From G963665975 sp963665975 (GTDB lineage: Bacteria > Bacteroidota > Rhodothermia > Rhodothermales > Bin80), in contig OY762508.1 of assembly GCA_963665975.1 (NCBI GenBank), positions 2,728,001 to 2,792,000 of the forward strand: a stretch of 64,000 bases of DNA, written 5' to 3'. Every line of letters begins with the position of its first letter. Position 1 is the stretch's first letter. The position numbers were made by a program, and so were the translations under genes. Positions 26,301 to 33,854 of this stretch are shown piece by piece. The notes beneath the pieces are model-generated. The model had not been told where the DNA came from. It saw only the letters and a list, made by a program, of their open reading frames with translations, and did no database searches.

Positions 26301-26742
26301 GGACAAGTCGTCTCCGGAGCTACCAGACTATAACACGCTCGCTACGCGCGTCCCGATCTGGCGTGATCTCGTTGGGTACTATACGCGGTTTGGGGACGTG
26401 CGGGAGTTGCTTGACGACATTGATGACCGGTACGTGATCATGAATGCTGGTGACGAGCTCGCACTGCGGTTTGAGGCCATTCCAGAGCCTCCTGCCGGAT
26501 GGCGGCGCGACTTTGTGCTCATCGGCGACGGCTGGGTGAAGGACGGAGACTACAACACCACGTTCTCCACAACCGTTCGGCCATTACCCACGCACGCGGT
26601 GGCGACATACGACCGGGCTCCGGGCGCGCTACAGGACGACCCGGTCTATGAGCAACATGCCAGGGACTGGCAGACCTACCATACCCGGTATGTCGCTCCA
26701 GACCATTTTAAGAGTGGGATACGCCTTGACGGTGTGCGTTAG
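23317..26742 (+). CDS. Very large lipoprotein with TPR, FG-GAP/VCBS and ASPIC/UnbV domains (CRTAC1-like)
   Basis: A protein of 1141 aa from ATG 23317; lipobox LIILPAC puts the lipid Cys at residue 19. Residues about 30-230 are TPR units (AWANLGLLALRRGEVDAADAY). Residues about 360-560 carry Ca-binding FG-GAP/VCBS repeats: DLDLEGDVDIV, DFDQDGDPDAVLL, DSNSDGILDLL, DIDNNGAMDLV. An ASPIC/UnbV segment follows (VARITWPNGTVQAEF). The last 400 residues, after the CPWLFTHNGEEMTFVTDFIW segment, are a region I cannot assign, although it is found at the end of similar proteins in this phylum. It is most likely exposed on the outer membrane. The stop overlaps the convergent tonB stop by four bases. Confidence 0.85.
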   Translation: MRDSIKFAALIALIILPACSSGFPDTSSAEYQEVVSSFYVGVAAMEVGEDVRANAKLTRVTELAPDEPAAWANLGLLALRRGEVDAADAYLRKARARGEGISHIQLLSAQLELYRGQPPQAHGYLRKAIAHDSTNLRAAYLLASGLVETEEGDAEAGLLLRHIATTAPDNAAVLLALLGRAADAQDTAALHTTFQALEALSSSWGPEPTAQLAALLEAIATGDTGQVARQVAFLRNVLLSEPGFRKNLAALQAPPELIGDPMTAFGRLQTPRSAPSEPDLALDFVLERLLQVEMSPKAWIGALALGNAGLPAVFIADGAELTTLREETWAFPGGEHDVAPGLHGVTGIDYDFDFRTDVLLAGAGGLRILRQDSTEAFADVTASLGLDAAITETAYTGAWVADLDLEGDVDIVLATEAGPVQVLQNNGDGTFTPVEGFEDITNLRQFVWADFDQDGDPDAVLLDTAGTMHIRENLRQGRFRPQAAPPVLRDVLDITVGDSNSDGILDLLALRLDGLVVQMSWIDQEWTLQEIANWVAHLNRDEPVRLLPADIDNNGAMDLVASSPRGGEVWLQDEAYTFQMMPSLIDFHVFAVASIRQAGQLELIGLDDNRQPARLAILTTKGYHWKQIHPRAAQAMGDQRINSFGIGGEVELRSGTLYQKQPITQPFLHFGLGEQLLADVARITWPNGTVQAEFEMLSDQVVSAQQRLKGSCPWLFTHNGEEMTFVTDFIWRSPLGLRINAQETAGIMTTEDWVKIRGDQLRAVQGQYDVRITAELWETHFFDHVSLLAVDHPVGNEIYIDERFAFPPPELRVHVTGPAEPVAQVWDDHGNDVTGIVRKKDERYLDFFGRGAYQGITRDHYTEIDLGEGIPDASVLVASGWIRPTDSSINVAISQGSRNSPHPLRLEAKDATGAWRTVYENLGFPAGKAKTILIDLEGVFAPDAPRHLRLHTNMEIYWDAFAWAEKRSTEQVTIRQLAPGEADLRYRGYSVVHEADKSSPELPDYNTLATRVPIWRDLVGYYTRFGDVRELLDDIDDRYVIMNAGDELALRFEAIPEPPAGWRRDFVLIGDGWVKDGDYNTTFSTTVRPLPTHAVATYDRAPGALQDDPVYEQHARDWQTYHTRYVAPDHFKSGIRLDGVR

Positions 26743-27530
26743 AGACTATCCTTTAGGCGGAAGCGCACGGGAATCGCCATCTGCACGCGTACGGCGCGGC
26801 CGCGCTGCCGCCCCGGTGCGAAGCGCTGCTTGAGCACGGCGGTAACAGCCGCGTTGTCCAGAAGTTCATGGACGCTCTTAAGAATGAAAGGGGTACCTGG
26901 CACGCCAGACTCATCGATCAGGATGCGCACGATCACCGTTCCTTCGATGCCCGCCCGCTGGGCAAGCATCGGGTAGGAGAGATCTGCGCTTAGCGCCTTA
27001 AGGCCGCCGATCATACTCGGCATTTCCTCCACGATCTCGAAAAAGTCGAGCTCTTCTTCTTCGACTTCTTCTTCTACGGGCGGAGGTGGCGGCAGGTCGG
27101 CCAGCGGCGTATCGATGTCCAGGGACGCATCAAGGTTCAAGTCATCTTCCTCAAGGATTTCGTCGTCGGGTACCTCAACGGGCACCGGCGGACGAGGCGG
27201 CGGCGGCGGCTTAATCTCCTGCCGCGTCTGGACGATATCGTTGATGGTGACCAACTCCTGTGTCGGCATTTCCAAGGAAACGGACTTACGAGGTCGAAAA
27301 TCAACACTGAAGGCAGTGATCACCAGCAGAAGCGCAACGGCGGTGCAGGCCTGGAGCGTAAACCCATACTTGCGCTGCGCGGCCCGAAAGCGGTGCTCAC
27401 GCTCGGCGAACCGGCGTTTCAGAGTGTTGCGATTGAGGTGGGGCGTCTGCGCTTGGGGCGGCTTCCTGTTGTAGCGATACACGGAAGCGTACGCGGGCAA
27501 GAAGCGACCAATCAGGAAGGAATGTCTCAT
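26739..27530 (-). CDS. TonB energy transducer
   Basis: A protein of 263 aa: a basic cytoplasmic stretch of about 55 residues, one membrane anchor (TLQACTAVALLLVITAFSV, about 58-76), a Pro-rich and acidic periplasmic spacer (IKPPPPPRPPVPVEVPDD and DLPPPPPVEEEVEEEELDF), and a C-terminal TonB_C domain (YPMLAQRAGIEGTVIVRILI, closing VAVPVRF-like MAIPVRFRLK). TonB transmits the proton-motive force of ExbBD to outer-membrane receptors such as the one at the right end. ExbB/ExbD genes are not in the window. The long cytoplasmic N-terminus is typical of Bacteroidota-like TonBs. Confidence 0.93.
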   Translation of the reverse strand: MRHSFLIGRFLPAYASVYRYNRKPPQAQTPHLNRNTLKRRFAEREHRFRAAQRKYGFTLQACTAVALLLVITAFSVDFRPRKSVSLEMPTQELVTINDIVQTRQEIKPPPPPRPPVPVEVPDDEILEEDDLNLDASLDIDTPLADLPPPPPVEEEVEEEELDFFEIVEEMPSMIGGLKALSADLSYPMLAQRAGIEGTVIVRILIDESGVPGTPFILKSVHELLDNAAVTAVLKQRFAPGRQRGRAVRVQMAIPVRFRLKDSL

Positions 27531-27730
27531 GGTGTTGCGAAACAGAGTAGTGTGGGGGATGAGCAGTGAGAACGGCCTTAATTCCCTTACGAGAGTTTGG
27601 TGATTTCGATGCGTTTTTTTTTCGTTATCACAATTTCACATGCAAAAGGGGTGCGCATGCGCTACTGCGCACCATAAACAAATTGCCTTACGCATCGTCT
27701 AAGTGCTGCTCATAAAGAATCTGTTGTGCG

Positions 27731-28414
27731 ATGTCTGGAAGAGGCGTGCTGACATGGATGTTGCTGGCTTGCCTCCCTGGCCTGGCCGCTGGGCAGGACT
27801 ACGCATTCACAATCGCTCGCATCAAGTACGATGGTGGCGGAGACTGGTACAGTGATGAGCAGTCGTTGCCGCAACTGCTCGCATTTACGCGAAACAACAC
27901 GCTCCTCGACGTGGCTCCGAAGCCCGATGTGGTGGAGTTGAAGAATATCAAGCTCTACTCATATCCCTATCTATACCTGACAGGCCATGGTGCAGTAGTG
28001 TTTTCACCGGTCGAAGTCCGCCGGCTGCGCCGATACCTGGAAGGTGGCGGATTTCTCCACATTGATGACAATTACGGGCTCGGTGACCACATCCGTCGGG
28101 AGATGAAAAAGGTGTTTCCGGAGCAGGACTTCATAGAACTTCCCTTCAGCCATCCGATCTACCACGCGCACTATTCGTTTCCAGCCGGGCTTCCCAAGAT
28201 TCACGAACATGACGGCGAGCCCGCGCAGGGATTTGGGCTCTTCGACCCGGACGGACGCCTATGCGTTTTCTTCTCGTACGAGAGCGATCTGGGCGATGGA
28301 TGGGAGCCCGAAGTGGTGCACGATAATCCACCCGAGGTGCGTGAGCAGGCGCTACAGATGGGAGTCAATATTCTCGTCTACGCGATGATGATGCCCGAGA
28401 CCCGCATTCAGTAG
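27731..28414 (+). CDS. DUF4159 domain exported protein
   Basis: A protein of 227 aa with an N-terminal signal (VLTWMLLACLPGLAAGQ). Beyond it the DUF4159 pattern is seen: FTIARIKYDGGGDWYSDEQSL, LYLTGHGAVVFSPVEVRRLRRYL, GGFLHIDDNYGLGDHIRREM, ELPFSHPIYHAHYSFP. The fold is related to glutamine-amidotransferase-like (ThuA-type) domains; the role is unknown. In Bacteroidota it often accompanies MoxR/VWA genes, but here it stands 30 bp before glyA, so they are likely co-transcribed. Confidence 0.88.
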   Translation: MSGRGVLTWMLLACLPGLAAGQDYAFTIARIKYDGGGDWYSDEQSLPQLLAFTRNNTLLDVAPKPDVVELKNIKLYSYPYLYLTGHGAVVFSPVEVRRLRRYLEGGGFLHIDDNYGLGDHIRREMKKVFPEQDFIELPFSHPIYHAHYSFPAGLPKIHEHDGEPAQGFGLFDPDGRLCVFFSYESDLGDGWEPEVVHDNPPEVREQALQMGVNILVYAMMMPETRIQ

Positions 28415-28444
28415 CGCTCTTATTCATTCGATCACGAACCGAAC

Positions 28445-29752
28445 ATGCAGGATCTTCTGGAGCAGGACCCGGATATCTATCGCGTCATCAAAAGCGAAGT
28501 GGTGCGACAGAACGACGGGATCGAACTGATTGCGTCTGAGAATTTTGTCTCCAGAGCCGTAATGCAGGCGATGGGCTCTCCGTTGACCAACAAGTACGCC
28601 GAGGGGCTTCCCGGAAAGCGGTATTACGGAGGGTGCCAGGAGGTGGATGAGGCGGAGGATCTGGCGCGCGACCGCGCCAGGAAGCTCTTTGGATGCGATT
28701 GGGTAAACGTGCAGCCGCACTCCGGAGCGTCGGCCAACGCCGCCGTATACCTGACGCTGCTCAAGCCAGGCGACACGTTTCTGGGGCTTGACCTTTCACA
28801 TGGCGGCCACTTGACCCACGGGAGTCCGGTGAATTTTTCCGGGCTGCTCTATCGCGCCGAGTATTATGGCGTCGAGCCAGATGGCCCCTTGGCGGGCCGG
28901 ATCGACATGGATCGCGTGCGCGACAAGGCGCTGGCCATCCGTCCGAAGATGATCTCAATTGGCGCCAGCGCATACGCCCGCGACTTTGACTACGTTACCT
29001 TCCGCTCCATTGCGGACGAGGTGGGCGCGCTCTTGTGGATGGACATGGCGCATCCTGCCGGGTTGATCGCAGCTGGCGAGCTCAACGACCCGCTGCCCCA
29101 TGCTCATATCGTTTCTACGACCACGCACAAGACGCTGCGCGGGCCGCGGGGCGGCATGCTGCTCATCGGTGCTGACGTGGAAAATCCCTTTGGAAAGGTT
29201 GCGCGGAAAAGCGGCCGCGTGCGTCAGATGAGCGAACTGTTTGACTCTGCGGTCTTTCCGGGCACACAGGGAGGGCCGCTTATGCATGTGATAGCGGCGA
29301 AGGCCGTGGCGTTCGGCGAGGCGCTTGCTCCAGCATTCAAGACTTATGCGCAGCAGGTCATCAGAAACGCGAAAGCGATGGCGGCCGCGTTTGTACACCT
29401 AGGGTACAACGTGGTCTCGGGCGGTACAGATAACCACCTGGCCCTGATTGACCTGCGGAACAAGGGCATCACCGGCAAGCAGGCTGAGCAGGCTCTGCAA
29501 GTGGCCGAAATCACGGTTAACAAGAATATGGTCCCGTTTGACGACAAAAGCCCGTTTGTAACCAGCGGCATACGCCTAGGCACGCCTGCGATGACGACGC
29601 GTGGGCTCGACGAGGTTGCGTTTCGCGAAATCGTGGGCATGATTGACCGGATCCTCTCTAATCTGGGCGACGAAGCTGTACAGCGAACGGTGCGGGGAGA
29701 GGTTCGGGAAATGTGCAAGCAGTTTCCGTTGTACGATTTTGTTACGGGATGA
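28445..29752 (+). CDS. glyA: Serine hydroxymethyltransferase
   Basis: A protein of 435 aa, full length. Conserved parts: GIELIASENFVS, LTNKYAEGLPGKRYYGGC, NVQPHSGASANAAVY, the PLP-binding segment VSTTTHKTLRGPRGG with Lys229, and SPFVTSGIRLGTPAMTTRG. It converts serine and tetrahydrofolate into glycine and 5,10-methylene-tetrahydrofolate in the cytoplasm, the main source of one-carbon units. Upstream DUF4159 ends 30 bp before; the phosphoribosyltransferase gene starts 85 bp after. Confidence 0.97.
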   Translation: MQDLLEQDPDIYRVIKSEVVRQNDGIELIASENFVSRAVMQAMGSPLTNKYAEGLPGKRYYGGCQEVDEAEDLARDRARKLFGCDWVNVQPHSGASANAAVYLTLLKPGDTFLGLDLSHGGHLTHGSPVNFSGLLYRAEYYGVEPDGPLAGRIDMDRVRDKALAIRPKMISIGASAYARDFDYVTFRSIADEVGALLWMDMAHPAGLIAAGELNDPLPHAHIVSTTTHKTLRGPRGGMLLIGADVENPFGKVARKSGRVRQMSELFDSAVFPGTQGGPLMHVIAAKAVAFGEALAPAFKTYAQQVIRNAKAMAAAFVHLGYNVVSGGTDNHLALIDLRNKGITGKQAEQALQVAEITVNKNMVPFDDKSPFVTSGIRLGTPAMTTRGLDEVAFREIVGMIDRILSNLGDEAVQRTVRGEVREMCKQFPLYDFVTG

Positions 29753-29837
29753 CGGTGCGATTGAACCGGAGGCAGCAATAGCCGTATACAGATTTCGGGT
29801 ATTGTCGGCCGGATTGAGATACTTGAGGCGCGTCTGG

Positions 29838-30437
29838 ATGACCACCGTTCTACACACTTCACCGCTCTATGCAGATCTAAAAGATCTGGGTCGTCGTCTG
29901 TACGAGCAGTCGCTGGTTCGTCGTGAGCAGGAGTATATCACGGATCCCAAAGGGAAGCCCATCGGGTGGCTGTTGGACACACGTATTCCCATGCTGTCCG
30001 GCAAGATTGCCCGCGAAGTAGGCGAGGTCCTTGCTTCGCGCATTCGCGCCCGCGGACTCGTCCAGGTGGCAGGCTATGGATTTGGCGCATACTCCATGGT
30101 GTGCTCTACGCTGGCGGCCCCTGGCAAGCCTCCCATCCGAGGTGGGTTTGTCCGGGAGACGCGCAAGCCGCACGGTCGCCGCCGGCTCGTGGAGGGTCCC
30201 ATTCTGCGCAAGGAGCCGGTTGTGTTGCTCGATGATATTCTAAATAGTGGAAGGAGCGCGCTGAAGGCGTTGGAGCTGCTGCGGAGCGAGGGATATGACG
30301 TAGCGGGGCTCACCACAATGTTTGATTTTACGTGGAGTGGGGGACGCAATTGCATCGAAACTGAGGGGCTGTGGGTGGATTCGCTGATTGAGCTAAACCT
30401 GCGCGAGGTTGCACCAAGCAGTTCTGACTCAGCGTGA
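29838..30437 (+). CDS. Orotate phosphoribosyltransferase-like (type I PRTase) protein
   Basis: A protein of 199 aa, start 29838 (MTTVLHTSPLYADLKDL). The 13-residue PRPP motif is VVLLDDILNSGRSA, and the fold is supported by VQVAGYGFGAYSMV and FVRETRKPHGRRRLVEG, the flexible catalytic loop of OPRT (family pattern R...K.HG). OPRT (PyrE) joins orotate to PRPP in UMP synthesis. The N-terminal 30 residues differ from classical PyrE, so a PyrE-like salvage or regulatory enzyme is an alternative. The frame is open upstream inside glyA, which I do not count. Confidence 0.8.
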   Translation: MTTVLHTSPLYADLKDLGRRLYEQSLVRREQEYITDPKGKPIGWLLDTRIPMLSGKIAREVGEVLASRIRARGLVQVAGYGFGAYSMVCSTLAAPGKPPIRGGFVRETRKPHGRRRLVEGPILRKEPVVLLDDILNSGRSALKALELLRSEGYDVAGLTTMFDFTWSGGRNCIETEGLWVDSLIELNLREVAPSSSDSA

Positions 30438-30480
30438 ACACGGGCGCAAATCCAGGGCGGCCAATCGGTAACGGCGAATC

Positions 30481-31383
30481 ATGAAGATCAGACGACCACT
30501 ATCGTCGAGGCGCGTTTCCTCGCCCCAGATCTCTGGAGGCGCAGAGGGGGATGGTGTAGCAGATGACCTGTCACCCGGAGGGGACATGTCCTTCCTCGAC
30601 CATCTGGAGGATTTGCGGTGGACACTGATCAAGGCTGCGGGCGGGGTTCTTGTTATGACGATCCTCGCGGCGTTCTTCAGTGACTGGATCGTCCGTGAGG
30701 TCCTGATGGGCCCCGCCAAGGCGGACTTTTTCATGTACAAGATCTTCGGTATAGAAGCGAAGACCCTTGTCCTGCAGAGTCGCAATCCGACCGGACAGTT
30801 CTTTGCTCATATGGGTATCATTCTGGCTGTTGGCGTGGTGCTGGGATCTCCCGTGGCGATTTTTTCGCTGTGGCGCTTCGTAGAGCCCGGTCTGTATCCG
30901 AACGAGAAGTCCGGAATGCGTTATGTGTCTTTCTTCGCCACGTTTTTCTTCGTACTGGGACTCAGCTTTGGCTATTGCGTTACGACACCCTTTGCCCTGC
31001 AGTTCTTCAACAACTATGTCATCGATGATCTGATCGTCAACGAATTCGACATCACGCGATATTTCAGCATGGTGACGTGGTGGGCATTCGGGGCAGGAAT
31101 CCTGTTTGAATTACCGGTTGTTATCTACTTCCTTGCAAAATTGGGATTGGCTACGCCCCAGCGGCTTCGCAAATCACGCTATTATGCCTGGCTCGCTATT
31201 CTGGCGGCCAGCGCCTTCCTGACACCGCCCGATCCCGGATCCATGATTATAGTTTCGGTGCCGATGGCGCTGTTGTACGAGTGTTCGATCTTCGTGGCGG
31301 CGTACGCGATCAAACGGCGGGAGAAGGAGCTAAAGATTGCCTGGGGCGATGTTCCAGACCCGGCAAGCAAAGAAGGCAATTAG
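30481..31383 (+). CDS. tatC: Twin-arginine translocase subunit TatC
   Basis: A protein of up to 300 aa with the TatC signature: MSFLDHLEDLRWTLIKA before the first membrane segment, six membrane segments, FVEPGLYPNEKSGMRY in the first cytoplasmic loop and GAGILFELPVVIYFLAKLG. TatC is the receptor for twin-arginine signal peptides, exporting folded proteins. The start is not certain: ATG 30481 gives a disordered leader of 35 residues; the internal ATG 30586 is preceded by ggaggggac, a strong Shine-Dalgarno, and fits the family start exactly. The second is likely used. TatA/B are not in the window. Confidence 0.93.
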   Translation: MKIRRPLSSRRVSSPQISGGAEGDGVADDLSPGGDMSFLDHLEDLRWTLIKAAGGVLVMTILAAFFSDWIVREVLMGPAKADFFMYKIFGIEAKTLVLQSRNPTGQFFAHMGIILAVGVVLGSPVAIFSLWRFVEPGLYPNEKSGMRYVSFFATFFFVLGLSFGYCVTTPFALQFFNNYVIDDLIVNEFDITRYFSMVTWWAFGAGILFELPVVIYFLAKLGLATPQRLRKSRYYAWLAILAASAFLTPPDPGSMIIVSVPMALLYECSIFVAAYAIKRREKELKIAWGDVPDPASKEGN

Positions 31384-31393
31384 CCGTTTTTGG

Positions 31394-32608
31394 CTACAGC
31401 CCCAATTGCGCCCATACCCACGCGAGCGTTCTGAGGCCTAGTCCGGCGCAGATCACCGTTACGACTACGCCGATCATTACGTACCAGCGAGGCAAGGTGA
31501 CCGCCAGTTGGCGTGTGGTGAGGAAAAGCACGAGACCCGCCATGAAGGGAAGCAGCAGGCCGTTTGCGGCCTGGGCAGCGATGATGATTTCGAGCGGATT
31601 GCGGCCCAGCAAGGCGAAGACGAGCCCGCTGATGAGTACGGACAGCCAGACTCCGCGAAACCCCCAGTGTCCGGCTTCATCGGGCCAGGCAAAGATTTCC
31701 CGGATACCCCACGCAGCTGCAAGCGGCGCCGTAATTGTCGACGTAATGCCAGCCGCAGCGAGCCCCAGTCCGAAGAGCAGTTGCGCGGCGCGCCCGGCCG
31801 CAGGCTCGATGAGGGGAGCCAGATCGGCAATACTGCTGACCTGCGCGCCGGAGGCGGACAGCGATGCGCCTGCGATCAAGATAGCCACGGAAATCACGCC
31901 GCCTGCGGGCAGAAAGATCGCCATGCCGATCATCTCACGTTTCCAGGCCTGTCTTGCTGGCTGATCCCTCCAATAGCGTTTGGAAGCACTGGCGTGCAGG
32001 AACAGATTGTACGCCACGACTGTCGTTCCGATTAGCGCGATCACCTTGACGATGCTGCCATCCGGGAGCGAAGGTGTGAGAAGGCCGCCAAGCGCGGCGC
32101 CCCAGTCGACGGGAGCGAGGAACATGGTGAGCACAAAGGTCACGCTCATTAGCGCAACCAGCGCCGCGAGGACCTTCGTGAGCACCTGCAGATCGAGCAC
32201 CAGCACGGCAGCAGCTGCGAGGGCCAGTCCGATAACCAGCACTCCCCGATGGACGGAGCCTTCGAGGAGCGTTTCGAGGCCTGCCGCGGCCCCCAACAGG
32301 TTTCCCGTCTCAAAGGCGGCCGTGCCCACCCAGAGCCCGAGGATAACCAGCGTGAAGACGACGGCCCGTTGGGTTGTTCCGCGCGTAGCTTCGCGCATGG
32401 CTTCGCCCACACCCTTGCCGGCCAGTATGCCCGTACCGGCCGTAAAGGATTGCAGCACATAGGCCGCACCTGTAGAGAACAGGAGCACCCAGGCGAGGTC
32501 ATACCCAAAATCCACCCCTGCAGTGGCGCAGGTGAGCACCGTGCCAGGGCCGACAAAGGCAGCGACAATAAGGGAAGACGTGCCGAGTTTCATGGCGGAG
32601 CGAGTCAT
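31394..32608 (-). CDS. Nramp-like transporter with altered metal-site motifs
   Basis: A protein of 404 aa with about 11 membrane segments and the overall Nramp/SLC11 layout. The metal-coordinating motif of the first helix, DPGN in true Nramp proteins, reads FVGPGTVLTCA (residues 18-28), losing both Asp and Asn. The helix-6 motif, normally MPHNLYLHS, reads VAYNLFLHAS, losing the Met and the His. It thus belongs to a divergent Nramp-related group whose substrate is unsure; Mn2+/Fe2+ transport should not be assumed. It is convergent with tatC (10-bp gap). Confidence 0.82.
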   Translation of the reverse strand: MTRSAMKLGTSSLIVAAFVGPGTVLTCATAGVDFGYDLAWVLLFSTGAAYVLQSFTAGTGILAGKGVGEAMREATRGTTQRAVVFTLVILGLWVGTAAFETGNLLGAAAGLETLLEGSVHRGVLVIGLALAAAAVLVLDLQVLTKVLAALVALMSVTFVLTMFLAPVDWGAALGGLLTPSLPDGSIVKVIALIGTTVVAYNLFLHASASKRYWRDQPARQAWKREMIGMAIFLPAGGVISVAILIAGASLSASGAQVSSIADLAPLIEPAAGRAAQLLFGLGLAAAGITSTITAPLAAAWGIREIFAWPDEAGHWGFRGVWLSVLISGLVFALLGRNPLEIIIAAQAANGLLLPFMAGLVLFLTTRQLAVTLPRWYVMIGVVVTVICAGLGLRTLAWVWAQLGL

Positions 32609-32656
32609 CTCTCGCGCAAACGTCCACTACGCTTGTTGCGCCCGGTCCGGGCCGCA

Positions 32657-33826
32657 TTAGACGATTTCCCAGGTATCCCCACTCTGCAGCAGGGCATCCA
32701 GATCGCCCTTGCCCCGCTTGGATGTGACATGTGCGATTTGCGCGTGCATGAGGGCTTCAAAAGAATCCCGATTCTCGGAATAGAACACACCGAAGGGACG
32801 GGGCAGGTCGGCATGCCGCGACATGCGAGCGGCGATGCCGGCAAGCTCTACGCTTGTCTCGTCATACACGATAGCGTCGTCGACGGACCAACGGCTCTCG
32901 GTGAGATCCATGGAAACCGGCCGGAAGCCGTCAAGTCGGATGCCCTTGCGCCCGCCGTCATAAAGCATGGGCTTGCCGTGCTCAATAAAGATGGTGCGTT
33001 CGCCCTTGCTGGCCTTTTCTGTAAATTCGAAGAAGGCGCCATCGTTGTAGATATTGCAATTCTGGTAGATTTCGACGAACGATGCTCCTTCATGCGCATG
33101 AGCGCGGCGCAGGATCTTTGCCATGTGCTTCGTATCACGGTCCATTGTTCGCGCGACGAAGGAGCCGGCGGCGCCGAGCGCAACCGACACTGGATTAAAC
33201 GGATGCGTGAGTGATCCGAAGGGAGTGCTCTTAGTGACCTTGCCAATTTCGGATGTCGGGCTGAATTGTCCCTTGGTTAGTCCATATATCTGATTGTTAA
33301 ACAATAGAATATGCACGTTGATATTGCGGCGCAGTACATGGATAAGATGGTTGCCACCGATGGAGAGGGCGTCTCCATCTCCTGTGACAATCCATACATC
33401 CAAATCCGGCCTCGAGGCCTTCAAGCCTGTAGCCAACGTCGGGGCGCGTCCATGGATGGAGTGCATCCCATAGGTATTCATGTAATACGGAAAGCGGCTT
33501 GAACAGCCGATGCCACTGATAAACACCACGTTCTCTTTCGGTATGCCGAGGTCAGGCATCAGCCGCTGGACTGTGGCCAGGATGGCGTAATCCCCGCACC
33601 CTGGACACCAGCGCACGTCCTGATTGCTGGCGAAGTCCTTCCGGGTCAGCGCAAGTGGCGCGCCGTCCCCGCCGGGGGGCATGACGGCTTTCTTCTTCAG
33701 TGCTCCGGGAGGAAGCTTTGCTTTGGGCGCAGCGCCGGGCGGCAGTTTGGGTTTCTTTGCTTTCGGCGCAAATCCCGGCGGCAGCTTGGGCTTTCGTGCT
33801 TTTGGTTTGTTGGAATCTTCCGGCAT
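32657..33826 (-). CDS. korB: 2-oxoacid:ferredoxin oxidoreductase, beta subunit
   Basis: A protein of 389 aa from 33826. The TPP-binding beta subunit is recognised by VRWCPGCGDYAILATVQ, FISGIGCSSRFPYYMNTYG, IHGRAPTLATGLKASRPD and the Mg/TPP motif VTGDGDALSIGGNHLIH. Before this domain lies a 57-residue Lys/Pro-rich leader with four KxxPPG-type repeats (KPKLPPG, KPKLPPG, AKLPPG, VMPPG), which normal KorB lacks. Together with KorA, 28 bp upstream, it oxidises 2-oxoglutarate (or another 2-oxoacid) to the acyl-CoA and reduces ferredoxin, replacing the NAD-dependent dehydrogenase. There is no separate delta (ferredoxin) subunit. Confidence 0.93.
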   Translation of the reverse strand: MPEDSNKPKARKPKLPPGFAPKAKKPKLPPGAAPKAKLPPGALKKKAVMPPGGDGAPLALTRKDFASNQDVRWCPGCGDYAILATVQRLMPDLGIPKENVVFISGIGCSSRFPYYMNTYGMHSIHGRAPTLATGLKASRPDLDVWIVTGDGDALSIGGNHLIHVLRRNINVHILLFNNQIYGLTKGQFSPTSEIGKVTKSTPFGSLTHPFNPVSVALGAAGSFVARTMDRDTKHMAKILRRAHAHEGASFVEIYQNCNIYNDGAFFEFTEKASKGERTIFIEHGKPMLYDGGRKGIRLDGFRPVSMDLTESRWSVDDAIVYDETSVELAGIAARMSRHADLPRPFGVFYSENRDSFEALMHAQIAHVTSKRGKGDLDALLQSGDTWEIV

Positions 33827-33854
33827 ACGGAATGAGGGATGTATTACACGTGGT

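Noticed and set aside
32249..33214. Rightward frame of 321 codons over the Nramp-like and korB genes
   Set aside because: It is antisense to two well-supported genes and has no recognisable domain; the high GC content makes such shadow frames common.
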